A stretch of 59,190 nt of DNA from contig NZ_WWNE01000014.1 of the NCBI RefSeq assembly GCF_009909615.1, forward strand, positions 454 through 59,643, written 5' to 3'. This document shows, piece after piece, positions 51,840-59,190 of this stretch (positions within the stretch are counted from its first letter, which is position 1; every line of letters starts with the position of its first letter). Position numbers and translations under genes: made by a program. This stretch comes from Acidiluteibacter ferrifornacis. Its GTDB lineage: Bacteria > Bacteroidota > Bacteroidia > Flavobacteriales_E > Vicingaceae. The notes below the pieces were generated by a model. That model saw only the letters and a list, made by a program, of their open reading frames with translations. It was not told the origin of the DNA and searched no databases.

Positions 51840-52907
51840 ATGGAATTTGAAGACAAAAATAATGAGCCAACCCAATTGGGAGAATTGGGAGAGTTTGGTT
51901 TAATTAAACATTTAACACAGAATATTAAGTTACAGCAACCATCTACCGTTTATGGAGTGGGTGATGATGCTGCTATTATACAACCAACTGCAGATCATCA
52001 GACATTAGTGAGTACGGATATGTTGGTGGAAGGCGTACACTTTGATTTGTTGTATACTCCTTTAAAGCATTTAGGTTATAAAGCGGTGGTTGTTAATTTA
52101 TCTGATATTTATGCCATGAATGGATTTCCAAAGCAGATTACTGTTTCTTTGGCTGTTTCCAATCGCATGAGTGTAGAGGCATTGGAAGAGTTTTACGAAG
52201 GTGTGTTGTTGGCTTGCGACTTCTATGCAGTTGACTTAGTAGGAGGAGATACTACTTCTTCCAACTCAGGATTAGTGATTAGTGTAACTGCAATTGGTGA
52301 AGTAGCCAATGGAAAAGCTGTTAAGAGAAGTGGTGCTAAAGAGAATGATTTGATTTGTGTTTCTGGTGACTTGGGTGGAGCTTATATGGGCTTGCAGTTA
52401 TTGGAGCGTGAGAAAAGAATTTTTGAAGAAAATTCTCAAATTCAGCCTGACTTAGGAGGAAAAGATTACATCTTAGAGCGTCAAATTAAACCAGAAGCAC
52501 GTCACGATATTATTACGAAGTTAGAGGAGTTAGGTATTCTACCAACTGCTATGATGGATATTTCAGATGGCTTGTCATCTGAGATATTGCACATCTGTGA
52601 AAGTTCAGAAGTGGGTTGTGCACTGTACGAAGAGAAGTTGCCAATAGACCCAATGACAGTAACCACTGCTGAAGACTTTAACTTGGACCCTACGGTTTGC
52701 GCAATGAATGGTGGCGAAGATTATGAATTGATCTTCACTGTTCCAATCGAAGATCACGAAAAGATCAGAGGAATGGAAGGTATTTCTATAATCGGACACA
52801 TCACAGAAACGAACACCGGAAGGATGTTAATTACGAAAGGTGGAACAGCTCAACCAATTATGGCTCAAGGCTGGAATCCGATATTGAATAAGAACGACGA
52901 AGAATAA
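51840..52907 (+). CDS. thiL: Thiamine-monophosphate kinase
   Basis: Protein of 355 residues that phosphorylates thiamine monophosphate to thiamine diphosphate, the last step of cofactor synthesis. Family marks are VYGVGDDAAIIQ, VSTDMLVEGVHFDLL, VVNLSDIYAMNGFPKQITV, DLVGGDTTSSNSGLVISV, MDISDGLSSEI and MNGGEDYELIFTV. Length and metal-binding Asp residues are normal. It is monocistronic with a strong terminator, and no other thi gene is nearby. Confidence 0.96.
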   Translation: MEFEDKNNEPTQLGELGEFGLIKHLTQNIKLQQPSTVYGVGDDAAIIQPTADHQTLVSTDMLVEGVHFDLLYTPLKHLGYKAVVVNLSDIYAMNGFPKQITVSLAVSNRMSVEALEEFYEGVLLACDFYAVDLVGGDTTSSNSGLVISVTAIGEVANGKAVKRSGAKENDLICVSGDLGGAYMGLQLLEREKRIFEENSQIQPDLGGKDYILERQIKPEARHDIITKLEELGILPTAMMDISDGLSSEILHICESSEVGCALYEEKLPIDPMTVTTAEDFNLDPTVCAMNGGEDYELIFTVPIEDHEKIRGMEGISIIGHITETNTGRMLITKGGTAQPIMAQGWNPILNKNDEE

Positions 52908-52926
52908 GAACGAGATTTTAATAAAT

Positions 52927-52960
52927 AAAAAAGCAGCTACCGTGAGGTAGCTGCTTTTTT
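52927..52960. terminator. Bidirectional intrinsic terminator
   Basis: A 15-bp perfect stem AAAAAAGCAGCTACC / GGTAGCTGCTTTTTT with loop GTGA lies between the convergent thiL (+) and DUF4476 (-) genes. Confidence 0.95.
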
Positions 52961-52983
52961 AGGTTTAAAGGCTGAGATCAATT

Positions 52984-53931
52984 CTATTTTCCTTCCAAAA
53001 ACTCATTCAATTCGTTGATTGAACTAGAATAGGTAAAGGCATCGTTTACTTTATAGTAATTTCCTTTGTCTGTGGTCTTATCAAAAGCAGCTTTAGCAAA
53101 TTCTACTTTATTGTCTTCAAAATTAAAAAGGTTCATAATTTCAACCACCTGGTCGGTAGAAACACAATTGGCGCGCAACACCTGTTTCGCTAAAGTCATT
53201 TTATCTTCTGCAAATGATTTGCTGCCAATCGACTTCTTCGCACTTGCAAAATCATTCGTCGTCATTGGAGCACAAACTACTTCAAACTCTTCTTCCATTT
53301 CTTCAGTTGCGGTATAAGTAGGATTTATAGCATTTGTAGTTGTGGTGGTCGTTGTAGTAGAAGTAGTGGTAGTGCCAGAGACACTCTGCGTAACTCCTAC
53401 ACCTATATTATTCAAGTTGATATTTACATTCATATTTAGGCTCTCACCACTGTTCGTTGTGCCCGTTTCTGAACTGATTTTTTGCGATTCTATGGTGGTC
53501 GTTGTCGTTGTAATTTCTCCAGTATTTAAAACGATATCTTGATTTTTAGGAGCTGAAATGTCTTCAACGACTGGTGCTGGAATATAGTTTCTTTCAGGGG
53601 CTTTTTCAATATCTACGATGCTCATAGGCCGAATGACATATGCGCCCTTTTTATTTTTTTTCACTATAGCAGTTATTTCTTTATTGGGCTCTATCATAAA
53701 CCCTTTTTTGATTTCTCCAAGAACGGTTTTTTGGAAAGTAATTTTTACTTGGACGAAATCTGCTTTTATGCCATCATACACCGCCTTAGATTCGTTAAGA
53801 TTTTGAGCCAATGACCCATCAACTGTCATTTTAAAAGCTTCACCATCTTCTGTAAATACAATCAAGTTGGATTGTGCATAGTTGATGGTGTAAATAAGTG
53901 TTGCAACTACTATTAAAAGTATTTTTTTCAT
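52984..53931 (-). CDS. Exported DUF4476-domain protein with Thr-rich linker
   Basis: Protein of 315 residues with a signal peptide (MKKILLIVVATLIYTINYAQ). The N-terminal beta-rich part runs to about 110 (LIVFTEDGEAFKMTVDGSLA). A low-complexity linker has a run of Thr/Ser (TTTTSTTTTTTTT, about 187-199). The C-terminal DUF4476 domain (about 225-310: NDFASAKKSIGSKSFAEDKM, VVEIMNLFNFEDNKVEFAK) is helical and common in Bacteroidota. The Thr tract could be O-glycosylated, as is known for some exported proteins of this phylum, but that is inference. Confidence 0.87.
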   Translation of the reverse strand: MKKILLIVVATLIYTINYAQSNLIVFTEDGEAFKMTVDGSLAQNLNESKAVYDGIKADFVQVKITFQKTVLGEIKKGFMIEPNKEITAIVKKNKKGAYVIRPMSIVDIEKAPERNYIPAPVVEDISAPKNQDIVLNTGEITTTTTTIESQKISSETGTTNSGESLNMNVNINLNNIGVGVTQSVSGTTTTSTTTTTTTTNAINPTYTATEEMEEEFEVVCAPMTTNDFASAKKSIGSKSFAEDKMTLAKQVLRANCVSTDQVVEIMNLFNFEDNKVEFAKAAFDKTTDKGNYYKVNDAFTYSSSINELNEFLEGK

Positions 53932-54019
53932 ATTGTTATCGTGTTAGTTTCGAGCAATTTTACAAGAGTTGTACCAAAGAGGCAACGAAGATACTATTTT
54001 CTTAAAATTGTGTGAAAAC

Positions 54020-54937
54020 CTAATCAATCAAAGTAGGAGGAGTGGTATTCTTCCTCTTCAATCGTTTTTTAATCAACACATTCGCAAATAATGTAGATAG
54101 AATAATGATTGCTCCAGCATAAAACCCTGGAGACATTTGTTCATCTGCTCCGAAGATAAAGATGGCTAGAATTATACCATAAACTGGTTCTAAATTAATG
54201 GTTAAACTAACTGTAAACGGAGTCAATTCTTTCATCACTTCTACACTAACCACAAATGCAAAAGCGGTACAAACCACTGCTAGAATTAAAATGTAAAACC
54301 AATCGGAGGGACTTAACATGAAGTCACTCATGGGTGGAAATCCTTTGAAGAAAAGAAGGTAAGCAGTAACGGCTAAAAAACCACCACCCAATTCATACAA
54401 TGAAATTTTTTGTGAATCGTATTGCTTAGTTAATGTGCCATTAATTACGGTGAAAGTAGCAGCTAAAGCAGCCGAAATTAATCCTAAAATTAGTCCCAAT
54501 TTATTGTCCAGTTCAAACTTAAAAATGAAATATAGTCCAACGATGGCTGCGCCGCCCAAAATAACTTCATACCACAATAATTTGCGTTTGAACACAATGG
54601 GCTCCAGTAGAGAAGTAAACAAAGATGTAGAAGAAATAGCTGCTAACGTTATCGATACATTCGATTGGTTGATGGCCTCAAAAAAGAAAATCCAGTGTGC
54701 TGCAATGACAAAACCAGTTAATACAGTTTTCCAAACCCCACCTTTTTTCATGCGAAGGGTACTTTTATTAAAAGCAATATAAGCAGCCAGAATAATGGTA
54801 GCTATCCCCATTCTAAACCACACCAATAAGTCAGACTCTATTGTAATTAGCTTTCCTAAAATTGCAGTAAAACCAAAGATGAGCACAATCAAGTGCAGCA
54901 GAAGTATGTTTTTGTATTGAGCTAGTTTGGCTTTCAT
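54020..54937 (-). CDS. EamA-family (DMT) transporter
   Basis: Inner-membrane protein of 305 residues with ten hydrophobic helices in two EamA repeats (FGFTAILGKLITIESDLLVW; VTIDTAL-like first-half end ITLAAISSTSLFTSLLEPIV; second half SLTINLEPVYGIILAIFIFG). It is a different branch from the EamA gene at 15252-16148. Substrate unknown. A TATATTTA -7-like box lies about 20 bp upstream on the minus strand. Confidence 0.92.
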   Translation of the reverse strand: MKAKLAQYKNILLLHLIVLIFGFTAILGKLITIESDLLVWFRMGIATIILAAYIAFNKSTLRMKKGGVWKTVLTGFVIAAHWIFFFEAINQSNVSITLAAISSTSLFTSLLEPIVFKRKLLWYEVILGGAAIVGLYFIFKFELDNKLGLILGLISAALAATFTVINGTLTKQYDSQKISLYELGGGFLAVTAYLLFFKGFPPMSDFMLSPSDWFYILILAVVCTAFAFVVSVEVMKELTPFTVSLTINLEPVYGIILAIFIFGADEQMSPGFYAGAIIILSTLFANVLIKKRLKRKNTTPPTLID

Positions 54938-55131
54938 GGGATTAATAAAACAATGTGTAAATATAACAATGAATCAATTGAAAATTGCTTCGCAATTTTA
55001 CTACCCTTGAAATTAATTCCAATTTAAAGTGCATCTCGATACAACTTCGCTTAACAGCGAAATCACTCGATGTCCTTTAAATTAATCAGCCAAAATTGAA
55101 TAAAAGAAGTTGTGAAATCTATACTATTTTT

Positions 55132-55170
55132 CTTTGTGCCCTTTGCGAAATCTCCGCGTTCTTTGCGGTT
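55132..55170 (-). repeat. CACAAAG dispersed repeat, inverted copy
   Basis: The reverse complement starts ACCGCAAAGAACGCGGAG and ends TTTCGCAAAGGGCACAAAG. It aligns over its whole length with 44920-44958, with several substitutions and one indel. Confidence 0.7.
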
Positions 55171-55232
55171 ATTAATTACAAGTGAACAAAAGGGTATGAT
55201 TTCGGAGAAATCTTTAATTAACAATTAACCAT

Positions 55233-55259
55233 TTTTACGCTGAGCGGAGCCGAAGTGAA
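55233..55259 (+). repeat. Short dispersed TGAGC/CGAA repeat, copy 3
   Basis: TTTTACGCTGAGCGGAGCCG followed by AAGTGAA matches the elements at 2126-2151 and 2362-2388. It lies 4 bp beyond the 3' end of the agmatinase-family gene. Confidence 0.75.
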
Positions 55260-55262
55260 TAA

Positions 55263-56318
55263 TTAACCATTAGAAGACTTATATGTCAAATTACATAACT
55301 TGAACAACACCCTAGCGCCCACATTTTCATTCCAATCGTGGTCTTTAGCTGGGCTAACTTCACACAAATCAAAACCAATAATTTCCTTGTTAGATTCAGC
55401 CAATAGATTAATCAAATGGAACACTTCTTGAAATTGAAAACCACCCGCTACCGGAGTTCCTGTATTTGGGCAAAGTGTAGGATCTAATCCATCGATATCG
55501 AAACTGATGTACACTTTCTGTGGTAGATTCATGATGATTTCTCTGCATTCGTCTTCCCAAGTTTTGCCAGCATAATGTGCCGATTTTAAGTCCCAATCAA
55601 AGAAAGTTTTAATTCGGTTGGGGTTTGCTTCAATTAGCTCAACTTCCTCTGGGCAAATGTCTCTAATTCCGACTTGAACTAATTTCTTGACACTCTCAAT
55701 CTTCAATGCATTGTAGAAAATAGAAGCATGCGAAAATTCAAAACCCTCGTATGCTTTTCGCAAATCAGCGTGGGCGTCTACTTGTAGAATACCAAACTCA
55801 TGCTTTTCTGCTAATGCCTGCAAATAACCATAAGGTGTACTGTGATCGCCACCCAATAAACCAACTAATTTCCCTTGGTTCATCCAATGTGTTGTTCGCT
55901 CTTTTACCCAAGCATTCAATTCAGCGGAAGCTGCGTTGATTTTAGTTAAAACAGTTTGCATTTCTTCAGAATCGGAAAGTTGATTTCCTTCTTCTAAGAA
56001 TGTAATGTAACGTTCAGCATTTTTACGGAGTAGGGTGCTTTTTTGGGCAATATCGTCAGAGATGGATTCCATTGCAATGCCATATTTCCATGCATCCTTT
56101 AGGTATGGGTCGTAAAAATCCAATTGTAAAGAAGCATCTAAAATGGCTTTTGGTCCTTTGGCAGTGCCAGGGCTATAAGAAGTGGTGACATCCCAAGGAA
56201 TTGGGATAATCACCACTTTTGCATCTTCTAATGAATAGGGAAAACCGAAAATGTTTCCATTCTCAACAGCAACACTATTTGGATTAAAGTCCCCGTATTT
56301 TTCTTCCCAATTCATCAA
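55263..56318 (-). CDS. speB: Agmatinase/arginase-family ureohydrolase
   Basis: Manganese ureohydrolase of 351 residues with the three metal motifs of the family: LGGDHSTPYGYL, LQVDAHADLR and SFDIDGLDPTLCPNTGTPV. It lies 1 bp after the SpeD-SpeE fusion gene. That context favours agmatinase, which makes putrescine for the synthase. Arginase or formimidoylglutamase activity cannot be excluded from sequence, and no arginine decarboxylase is visible here. The symbol is therefore tentative. Confidence 0.88.
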   Translation of the reverse strand: MMNWEEKYGDFNPNSVAVENGNIFGFPYSLEDAKVVIIPIPWDVTTSYSPGTAKGPKAILDASLQLDFYDPYLKDAWKYGIAMESISDDIAQKSTLLRKNAERYITFLEEGNQLSDSEEMQTVLTKINAASAELNAWVKERTTHWMNQGKLVGLLGGDHSTPYGYLQALAEKHEFGILQVDAHADLRKAYEGFEFSHASIFYNALKIESVKKLVQVGIRDICPEEVELIEANPNRIKTFFDWDLKSAHYAGKTWEDECREIIMNLPQKVYISFDIDGLDPTLCPNTGTPVAGGFQFQEVFHLINLLAESNKEIIGFDLCEVSPAKDHDWNENVGARVLFKLCNLTYKSSNG

Positions 56319-56319
56319 T

Positions 56320-57603
56320 TTATGCGTTTAATTTTTTCTTGATAAAGGTTGGTAAAGCAAATGCAGCAGTATGAATTCCTTCGTTGTAGTAATTCAAGTT
56401 ATTACTTTCTGCAAATGCAGCAGATTTATCTGCATCAAAGTTTTTAGTCGGATGTGCACCACCTTTTGTAGCCATTTGGAAGCTCCAGATACCTGTAGGG
56501 TATGTTGGTATACTAAAAGTAAAGCAGTGAACAGCTTCTTTTCCAAAAACACCTTTCAATGCATGGTTCAATTCAACAAATACTTGCTCGTTGAACATTG
56601 GGGATTCACCTTGTGCAACTAAAATACCGTTGTCGTTCAATGCTTTGTTACAGTCTTGGTAGAATTTATTCGTGAATAAACCTTCAGCAGGACCAACAGG
56701 ATCAGAACCGTCAACAATAATGATATCATAAGAACCAGCCGCAGCATCTTCTACGAATTTGATTCCGTCACCTATGATTAAATCTAATTTTTCATGACCG
56801 AAAGCAGAAGATAATTGTGGTAAATGCAATTTAGACGCTTCAACAACTGCTTCGTCAATCTCTACCATGGTTACTTTTTCTACTGAACTGTGCTTTAATA
56901 ATTCACGAATAGTACCACCATCACCACCACCAATAACTAAGATGTTTTTTGCATTTCCGTGAGTCAACATTGCAGGGTGAGCAATCATTTCGTGGTAATG
57001 TGTTTCATCCTTTTCAGTACACATAATCATGTTGTCAATGGTCAACATTTTTCCGTATGCATAAGTGTCTAACACTTTTACTTTTTGGAAATCTGATTGC
57101 TTATCGAACAACACTTCTCCGGTGTATCGGATAGACAATGCTTGGTTATCATCCTTATCGGTAAACCATACATTTCTCGTATATTTTCCTGGGTTCTGAC
57201 GCTCTTTTGCTTCGCTTCTCATGGTCGACAAGTCGAAATCAATACGCTCTAACTGATCTACAGAACCTCTTCGCATTTCTAATGCAGAGTATGAAGTAGC
57301 TTCGAAAGCTTTCTTCAAGTAGTCAAACGATTTCCATGGGTTTACCTCGTCACCACAAGTAAATAAATCTACTGCAGCATACTGGTACTCAGGCCAGGTA
57401 TGTATCGCCAAGTGACTTTCTTGGATTACTACCACACCGCTCACACCATAAGGTGAAAAGTGGTGAAAAGTTGAATTAATTACAGTTGCACCGGCTGTTT
57501 CAGCAGCCGTAACCATACCATTTTCAATAGTAGAAACCTGGTTCATGATTTCTGGATTACAACCAAAAAATTCAACCAAGATGTGTCTTCCTAATGCGCT
57601 CAT
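56320..57603 (-). CDS. speDE: SpeD-SpeE fusion: AdoMet decarboxylase and spermidine synthase
   Basis: A single chain of 427 residues. The N-terminal domain (1-115) is a class 1B S-adenosylmethionine decarboxylase. E62-S63 in [18 protein letters not shown] is the self-cleavage site that yields the pyruvoyl group, with H68 and C83 matching Thermotoga SpeD numbering. The C-terminal domain (about 140-380) is spermidine synthase with [16 protein letters not shown] and [15 protein letters not shown]. It would decarboxylate AdoMet and transfer the aminopropyl group to putrescine. Because cleavage occurs at residue 62, the mature enzyme should be a small beta chain plus a long alpha-SpeE chain. Confidence 0.95.
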   Translation of the reverse strand: MSALGRHILVEFFGCNPEIMNQVSTIENGMVTAAETAGATVINSTFHHFSPYGVSGVVVIQESHLAIHTWPEYQYAAVDLFTCGDEVNPWKSFDYLKKAFEATSYSALEMRRGSVDQLERIDFDLSTMRSEAKERQNPGKYTRNVWFTDKDDNQALSIRYTGEVLFDKQSDFQKVKVLDTYAYGKMLTIDNMIMCTEKDETHYHEMIAHPAMLTHGNAKNILVIGGGDGGTIRELLKHSSVEKVTMVEIDEAVVEASKLHLPQLSSAFGHEKLDLIIGDGIKFVEDAAAGSYDIIIVDGSDPVGPAEGLFTNKFYQDCNKALNDNGILVAQGESPMFNEQVFVELNHALKGVFGKEAVHCFTFSIPTYPTGIWSFQMATKGGAHPTKNFDADKSAAFAESNNLNYYNEGIHTAAFALPTFIKKKLNA

Positions 57604-57645
57604 TTTAATTTAATTTCTAATGTATATTTAATTGTAAAAAGTTGG

Positions 57646-57674
57646 CAAAAATAGATTTTTAATCCAATTTGCAA
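57646..57674 (-). promoter_or_regulatory. Promoter of the polyamine operon
   Basis: On the minus strand TTG (57674-57672), an 18-bp spacer and TATTTTTG (57653-57646) form a full Bacteroidota -33/-7 pair, 42 bp before the speDE ATG. It is the best complete promoter in the window. Confidence 0.7.
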
Positions 57675-57677
57675 GCT

Positions 57678-58427
57678 TTATTTTATTTCATATAATATTG
57701 GTTTGCTCGGGCTCGCATCATTCTCAAAAGGAGCTATTTGCAAGTTTAATAAATATCGTCCATCTCGAACTTCATCTGAGACGAATACGAATTCAGTAAT
57801 CGTTTTCTGCGTATTTGGTGCAGATGGATAGTTCCAGAATAAATGATGAGAAGCTAATACTCCTTCGTCCATTTCTCGATCTACCGACGGTAAGTCAATT
57901 AACAAATGCTCAAATCCTTTATTCACCAAAAACTCCATGGCTTCCGCTGCTAAATATGGTGGATTAGTGGAACTGTAGTTTCTATGTCTTTTTTCTAATA
58001 AGTTGGGTAAAGTTCGGATGACAATCGCTTCCGCAGATTTTCCTTCCAATGCTTTTTCAACCTGACTTCTCGTAATCACTTCGTCTCCATTTGGCCATTT
58101 TTCAGGCTTTACACTAATCAATTCGGCTGTAAAAAAGAACGTTTTTAATGCATCGTTAACACTATAAAATTCTTTGCTGATATGACCAACACATTCGGTG
58201 TGGGTGCCGTGTCCATGTGGATTAAAAAATATATTGTTAAAATTCACAGAGCCGCCTAAAGCTACACTTCCTGTAAATTGTTCTGTTTGTACTGGTTCTA
58301 TAATTAATGGGTCTACATACCAAGCAGATGCAGCGTCTTTTGAGGCCTTGAGCGGCATGGAAATGTCAATTGGCTCTCCAAGATTGACAGAAAAGGATTT
58401 CCCTTTGTGTGTGATTTCTGCTAACAT
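57678..58427 (-). CDS. Cyclase-family (KynB-like) metal-dependent hydrolase
   Basis: Protein of 249 residues of the cyclase/kynurenine formamidase family. The metal motif is HGHGTHTECVGH, an HxGTHxE variant of the usual HxGTHxD. LLIDLPSVDREMDEGVLASH is the C-terminal active-site block. Substrate is uncertain, and no tryptophan-degradation genes are near. The gene is followed on the same strand by the speDE promoter. Upstream lies a remnant of hemW, a common neighbour of this family in flavobacteria. Confidence 0.87.
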   Translation of the reverse strand: MLAEITHKGKSFSVNLGEPIDISMPLKASKDAASAWYVDPLIIEPVQTEQFTGSVALGGSVNFNNIFFNPHGHGTHTECVGHISKEFYSVNDALKTFFFTAELISVKPEKWPNGDEVITRSQVEKALEGKSAEAIVIRTLPNLLEKRHRNYSSTNPPYLAAEAMEFLVNKGFEHLLIDLPSVDREMDEGVLASHHLFWNYPSAPNTQKTITEFVFVSDEVRDGRYLLNLQIAPFENDASPSKPILYEIK

Positions 58428-58742
58428 CCTCTTATTACCAATTAAGTTTTAAAATGACACACACACTTCCATTCATGATGTTTTTAAAACGTAGAATTGG
58501 TAAATGCCGAGCTTTTAACAAACGAGTATACTTAAGTTTATGCTGAGTATTTCAGCTTGATTTTGTGTTGATCGCTTTTGAAATGCACTATATTGGCTTG
58601 AGAAGAAGCTAAGTATACGACATTTTTTTTCGCCATCGGTATAAAGTTATAAAATTGATTTTAGATAGCGGGGAAACGGGGTAGAAAAATGAATTTTGTT
58701 TTGTAATAAAAGCTTTTGTGGCATTTTTTAGTAGTATCTATT
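58428..58742. other. Noncoding spacer
   Basis: About 315 bp of AT-rich DNA between the cyclase gene and the first REP-like palindrome. I see no ORF, hairpin with U-tract or RNA gene in it. Confidence 0.6.
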
Positions 58743-58767
58743 CACGCGATACAATCGCGCGGGAACC
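58743..58767 (+). repeat. REP-like palindrome, copy A
   Basis: CACGCGATACAATCGCGCGG followed by GAACC. The core CGCGAT-ACA-ATCGCG is a perfect 6-bp hairpin in GC-rich sequence that stands out from the AT-rich surroundings. An inverted copy with one mismatch over 24 bp lies at 59065-59088. Confidence 0.85.
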
Positions 58768-58787
58768 ATGAATTTTAAAAAGTATAG

Positions 58788-59058
58788 TTAATTCTTAACC
58801 CAAAAGCACTCCGAAATAACTGTATCCGCCACATTCATGCCTGCTGTAGAAAGCTTAAAGCCAATTGCTGTTTCTTCGATTAGATTATTAGAAATCTGTT
58901 GAATTTGTTCTTTGAGGTAGGACAATAATTCAGCTCCAAACCGTTCTTGAATTATATTAAAATCAACGCCCCAAGTGGTGCGAAGAGCAGTCATAATGTA
59001 TTCGTTGTACCGATCAGAAGAAGAAAGCTGTTCCTGCTCAAAGTAAAAGCCTTTTTCA
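58788..59058 (-). pseudogene. hemW: hemW 3' remnant (C-terminal domain only)
   Basis: About 90 residues match only the C-terminal end of HemW/HemN-type radical SAM proteins: LSSSDRYNEYIMTALRTTWG, FNIIQERFGAELL and a final LSTAGMNVADTVISECF. The radical SAM domain with its CxxxCxxC is absent. The frame continues upstream only into REP-like sequence (to a TTG at 59096), so similarity begins at about 59058, immediately after the REP. The remnant is bracketed by two inverted REP copies and is next to a transposase-like end. It is very probably nonfunctional. Confidence 0.8.
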
Positions 59059-59063
59059 GCCCC

Positions 59064-59088
59064 CGTTCCCGCGCGATTGCATCGCGTG
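59064..59088 (-). repeat. REP-like palindrome, copy B (inverted)
   Basis: The reverse complement reads CACGCGATGCAATCGCGCGG then GAACG, with 24 bp shared with copy A and one mismatch. It lies 18 bp after the stop of the transposase-like frame and directly against the hemW remnant. Confidence 0.85.
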
Positions 59089-59106
59089 CATATCAAATGT
59101 AGTCAT

Positions 59107-59190
59107 TTAGTATACATTCAATTCTGCAAGAATAATATTATCAATGAGTCCCTTTTCACCTGCATAATCTGCAGCACTGCTGTAGATATA
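59107..59190 (-). CDS. REP-associated tyrosine transposase-like protein, C-terminal fragment (runs off the window)
   Basis: The last 27 codons of an open frame that enters from the window edge: YSSAADYAGEKGLIDNIIL, then AELNVY and TAA. The YSSA..YAG.KGL pattern is typical of the C-terminus of REP-associated (IS200-like, Y1) transposases in Bacteroidota. A REP-like palindrome follows its stop by 18 bp, as expected for such genes. With so few residues the assignment is tentative, but the context supports it. Confidence 0.6.
   Translation of the reverse strand, partial: YIYSSAADYAGEKGLIDNIILAELNVY

Larger units (their letters stand above)
54938..55262. other. Noncoding spacer with dispersed repeats
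   Basis: No gene in 325 bp. It contains AAAATTGC/GCAATTTT with loop TTC (54981-54999), a second hairpin TTCGCT/AGCGAA at about 55047-55062, a CTTTG-rich dispersed repeat (55132-55170) and a TGAGC/CGAA element (55233-55259). It is typical repeat-littered intergenic DNA. Confidence 0.65.

Noticed and set aside
58788-59096. Complete 102-residue gene with TTG start
   Set aside because: The first 12 codons are REP-like sequence, and the rest is only the HemW C-terminus without the radical SAM domain.
1-59190. tRNA, rRNA, CRISPR arrays, prophage
   Set aside because: No T-loop GGTTCGA-type arms in gaps, no regularly spaced repeats with spacers, and no phage structural or integrase genes were seen.

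Overview
The window looks like a chromosomal segment of a free-living, AT-rich Bacteroidota, most likely of order Flavobacteriales. Six complete secreted proteins end in type IX secretion (T9SS) type A sorting domains, and one orphan sorting-domain fragment is present. Several genes carry TAnnTTTG -7 boxes instead of clear Shine-Dalgarno sites. IspG is the long form with an insert domain, and a DUF2480 gene closes the suf operon. I see no rRNA, tRNA, CRISPR array or phage structural gene. Most of the window is ordinary core genome with small accessory islands.

Layout. 1-6.8 kb: a T9SS surface protein flanked by a 138-bp direct repeat, then polA with two small exported proteins. 6.9-13.7 kb: a tight minus-strand run, read from 13.7 kb down, of a trans-sulfuration enzyme, a KtrA-type RCK protein, an SDR and two paralogous M43 metalloproteases. 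13.8-21.2 kb: an LPG-flippase-like protein, ArsC/Spx-like protein, EamA transporter, ispG, DUF3109 protein and glyS. 21.3-25.8 kb: a beta-helix T9SS protein and a LytS/LytTR two-component pair. 26.0-27.7 kb: darT-darG, bounded by an attC-like hairpin and a matching core site, as in an integron cassette. 27.9-35.0 kb: lectin-like, TonB-like, TMEM175, T9SS, CoA-transferase, hydrolase and lipoprotein genes. 35.1-44.8 kb: an M16 peptidase, a 7TM-DISM/SpoIIE phosphatase, a CtlX-like hydrolase, four tandem STAS-like paralogs (the first frameshifted) and a PrsW-like protease.

45.0-51.4 kb: a complete suf operon (sufA-B-C-D-S-E, SufT/DUF59, DUF2480) read from one promoter. A 21-bp palindrome covers the -33 region of that promoter and is a good candidate for an iron or redox operator. 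51.8-54.9 kb: thiL, a DUF4476 protein and a second EamA transporter. 55.2-57.7 kb: a two-gene polyamine operon in which S-adenosylmethionine decarboxylase is fused to spermidine synthase and followed by an agmatinase-family enzyme. 57.7-59.2 kb: a cyclase-family gene, then a C-terminal hemW remnant between two inverted REP-like palindromes, then the last codons of what looks like a REP-associated tyrosine transposase at the window edge.

The points most worth following are the darTG cassette architecture, the suf operator, the REP/transposase disruption of hemW, and the STAS-like array about 1.2 kb from a SpoIIE-type phosphatase.
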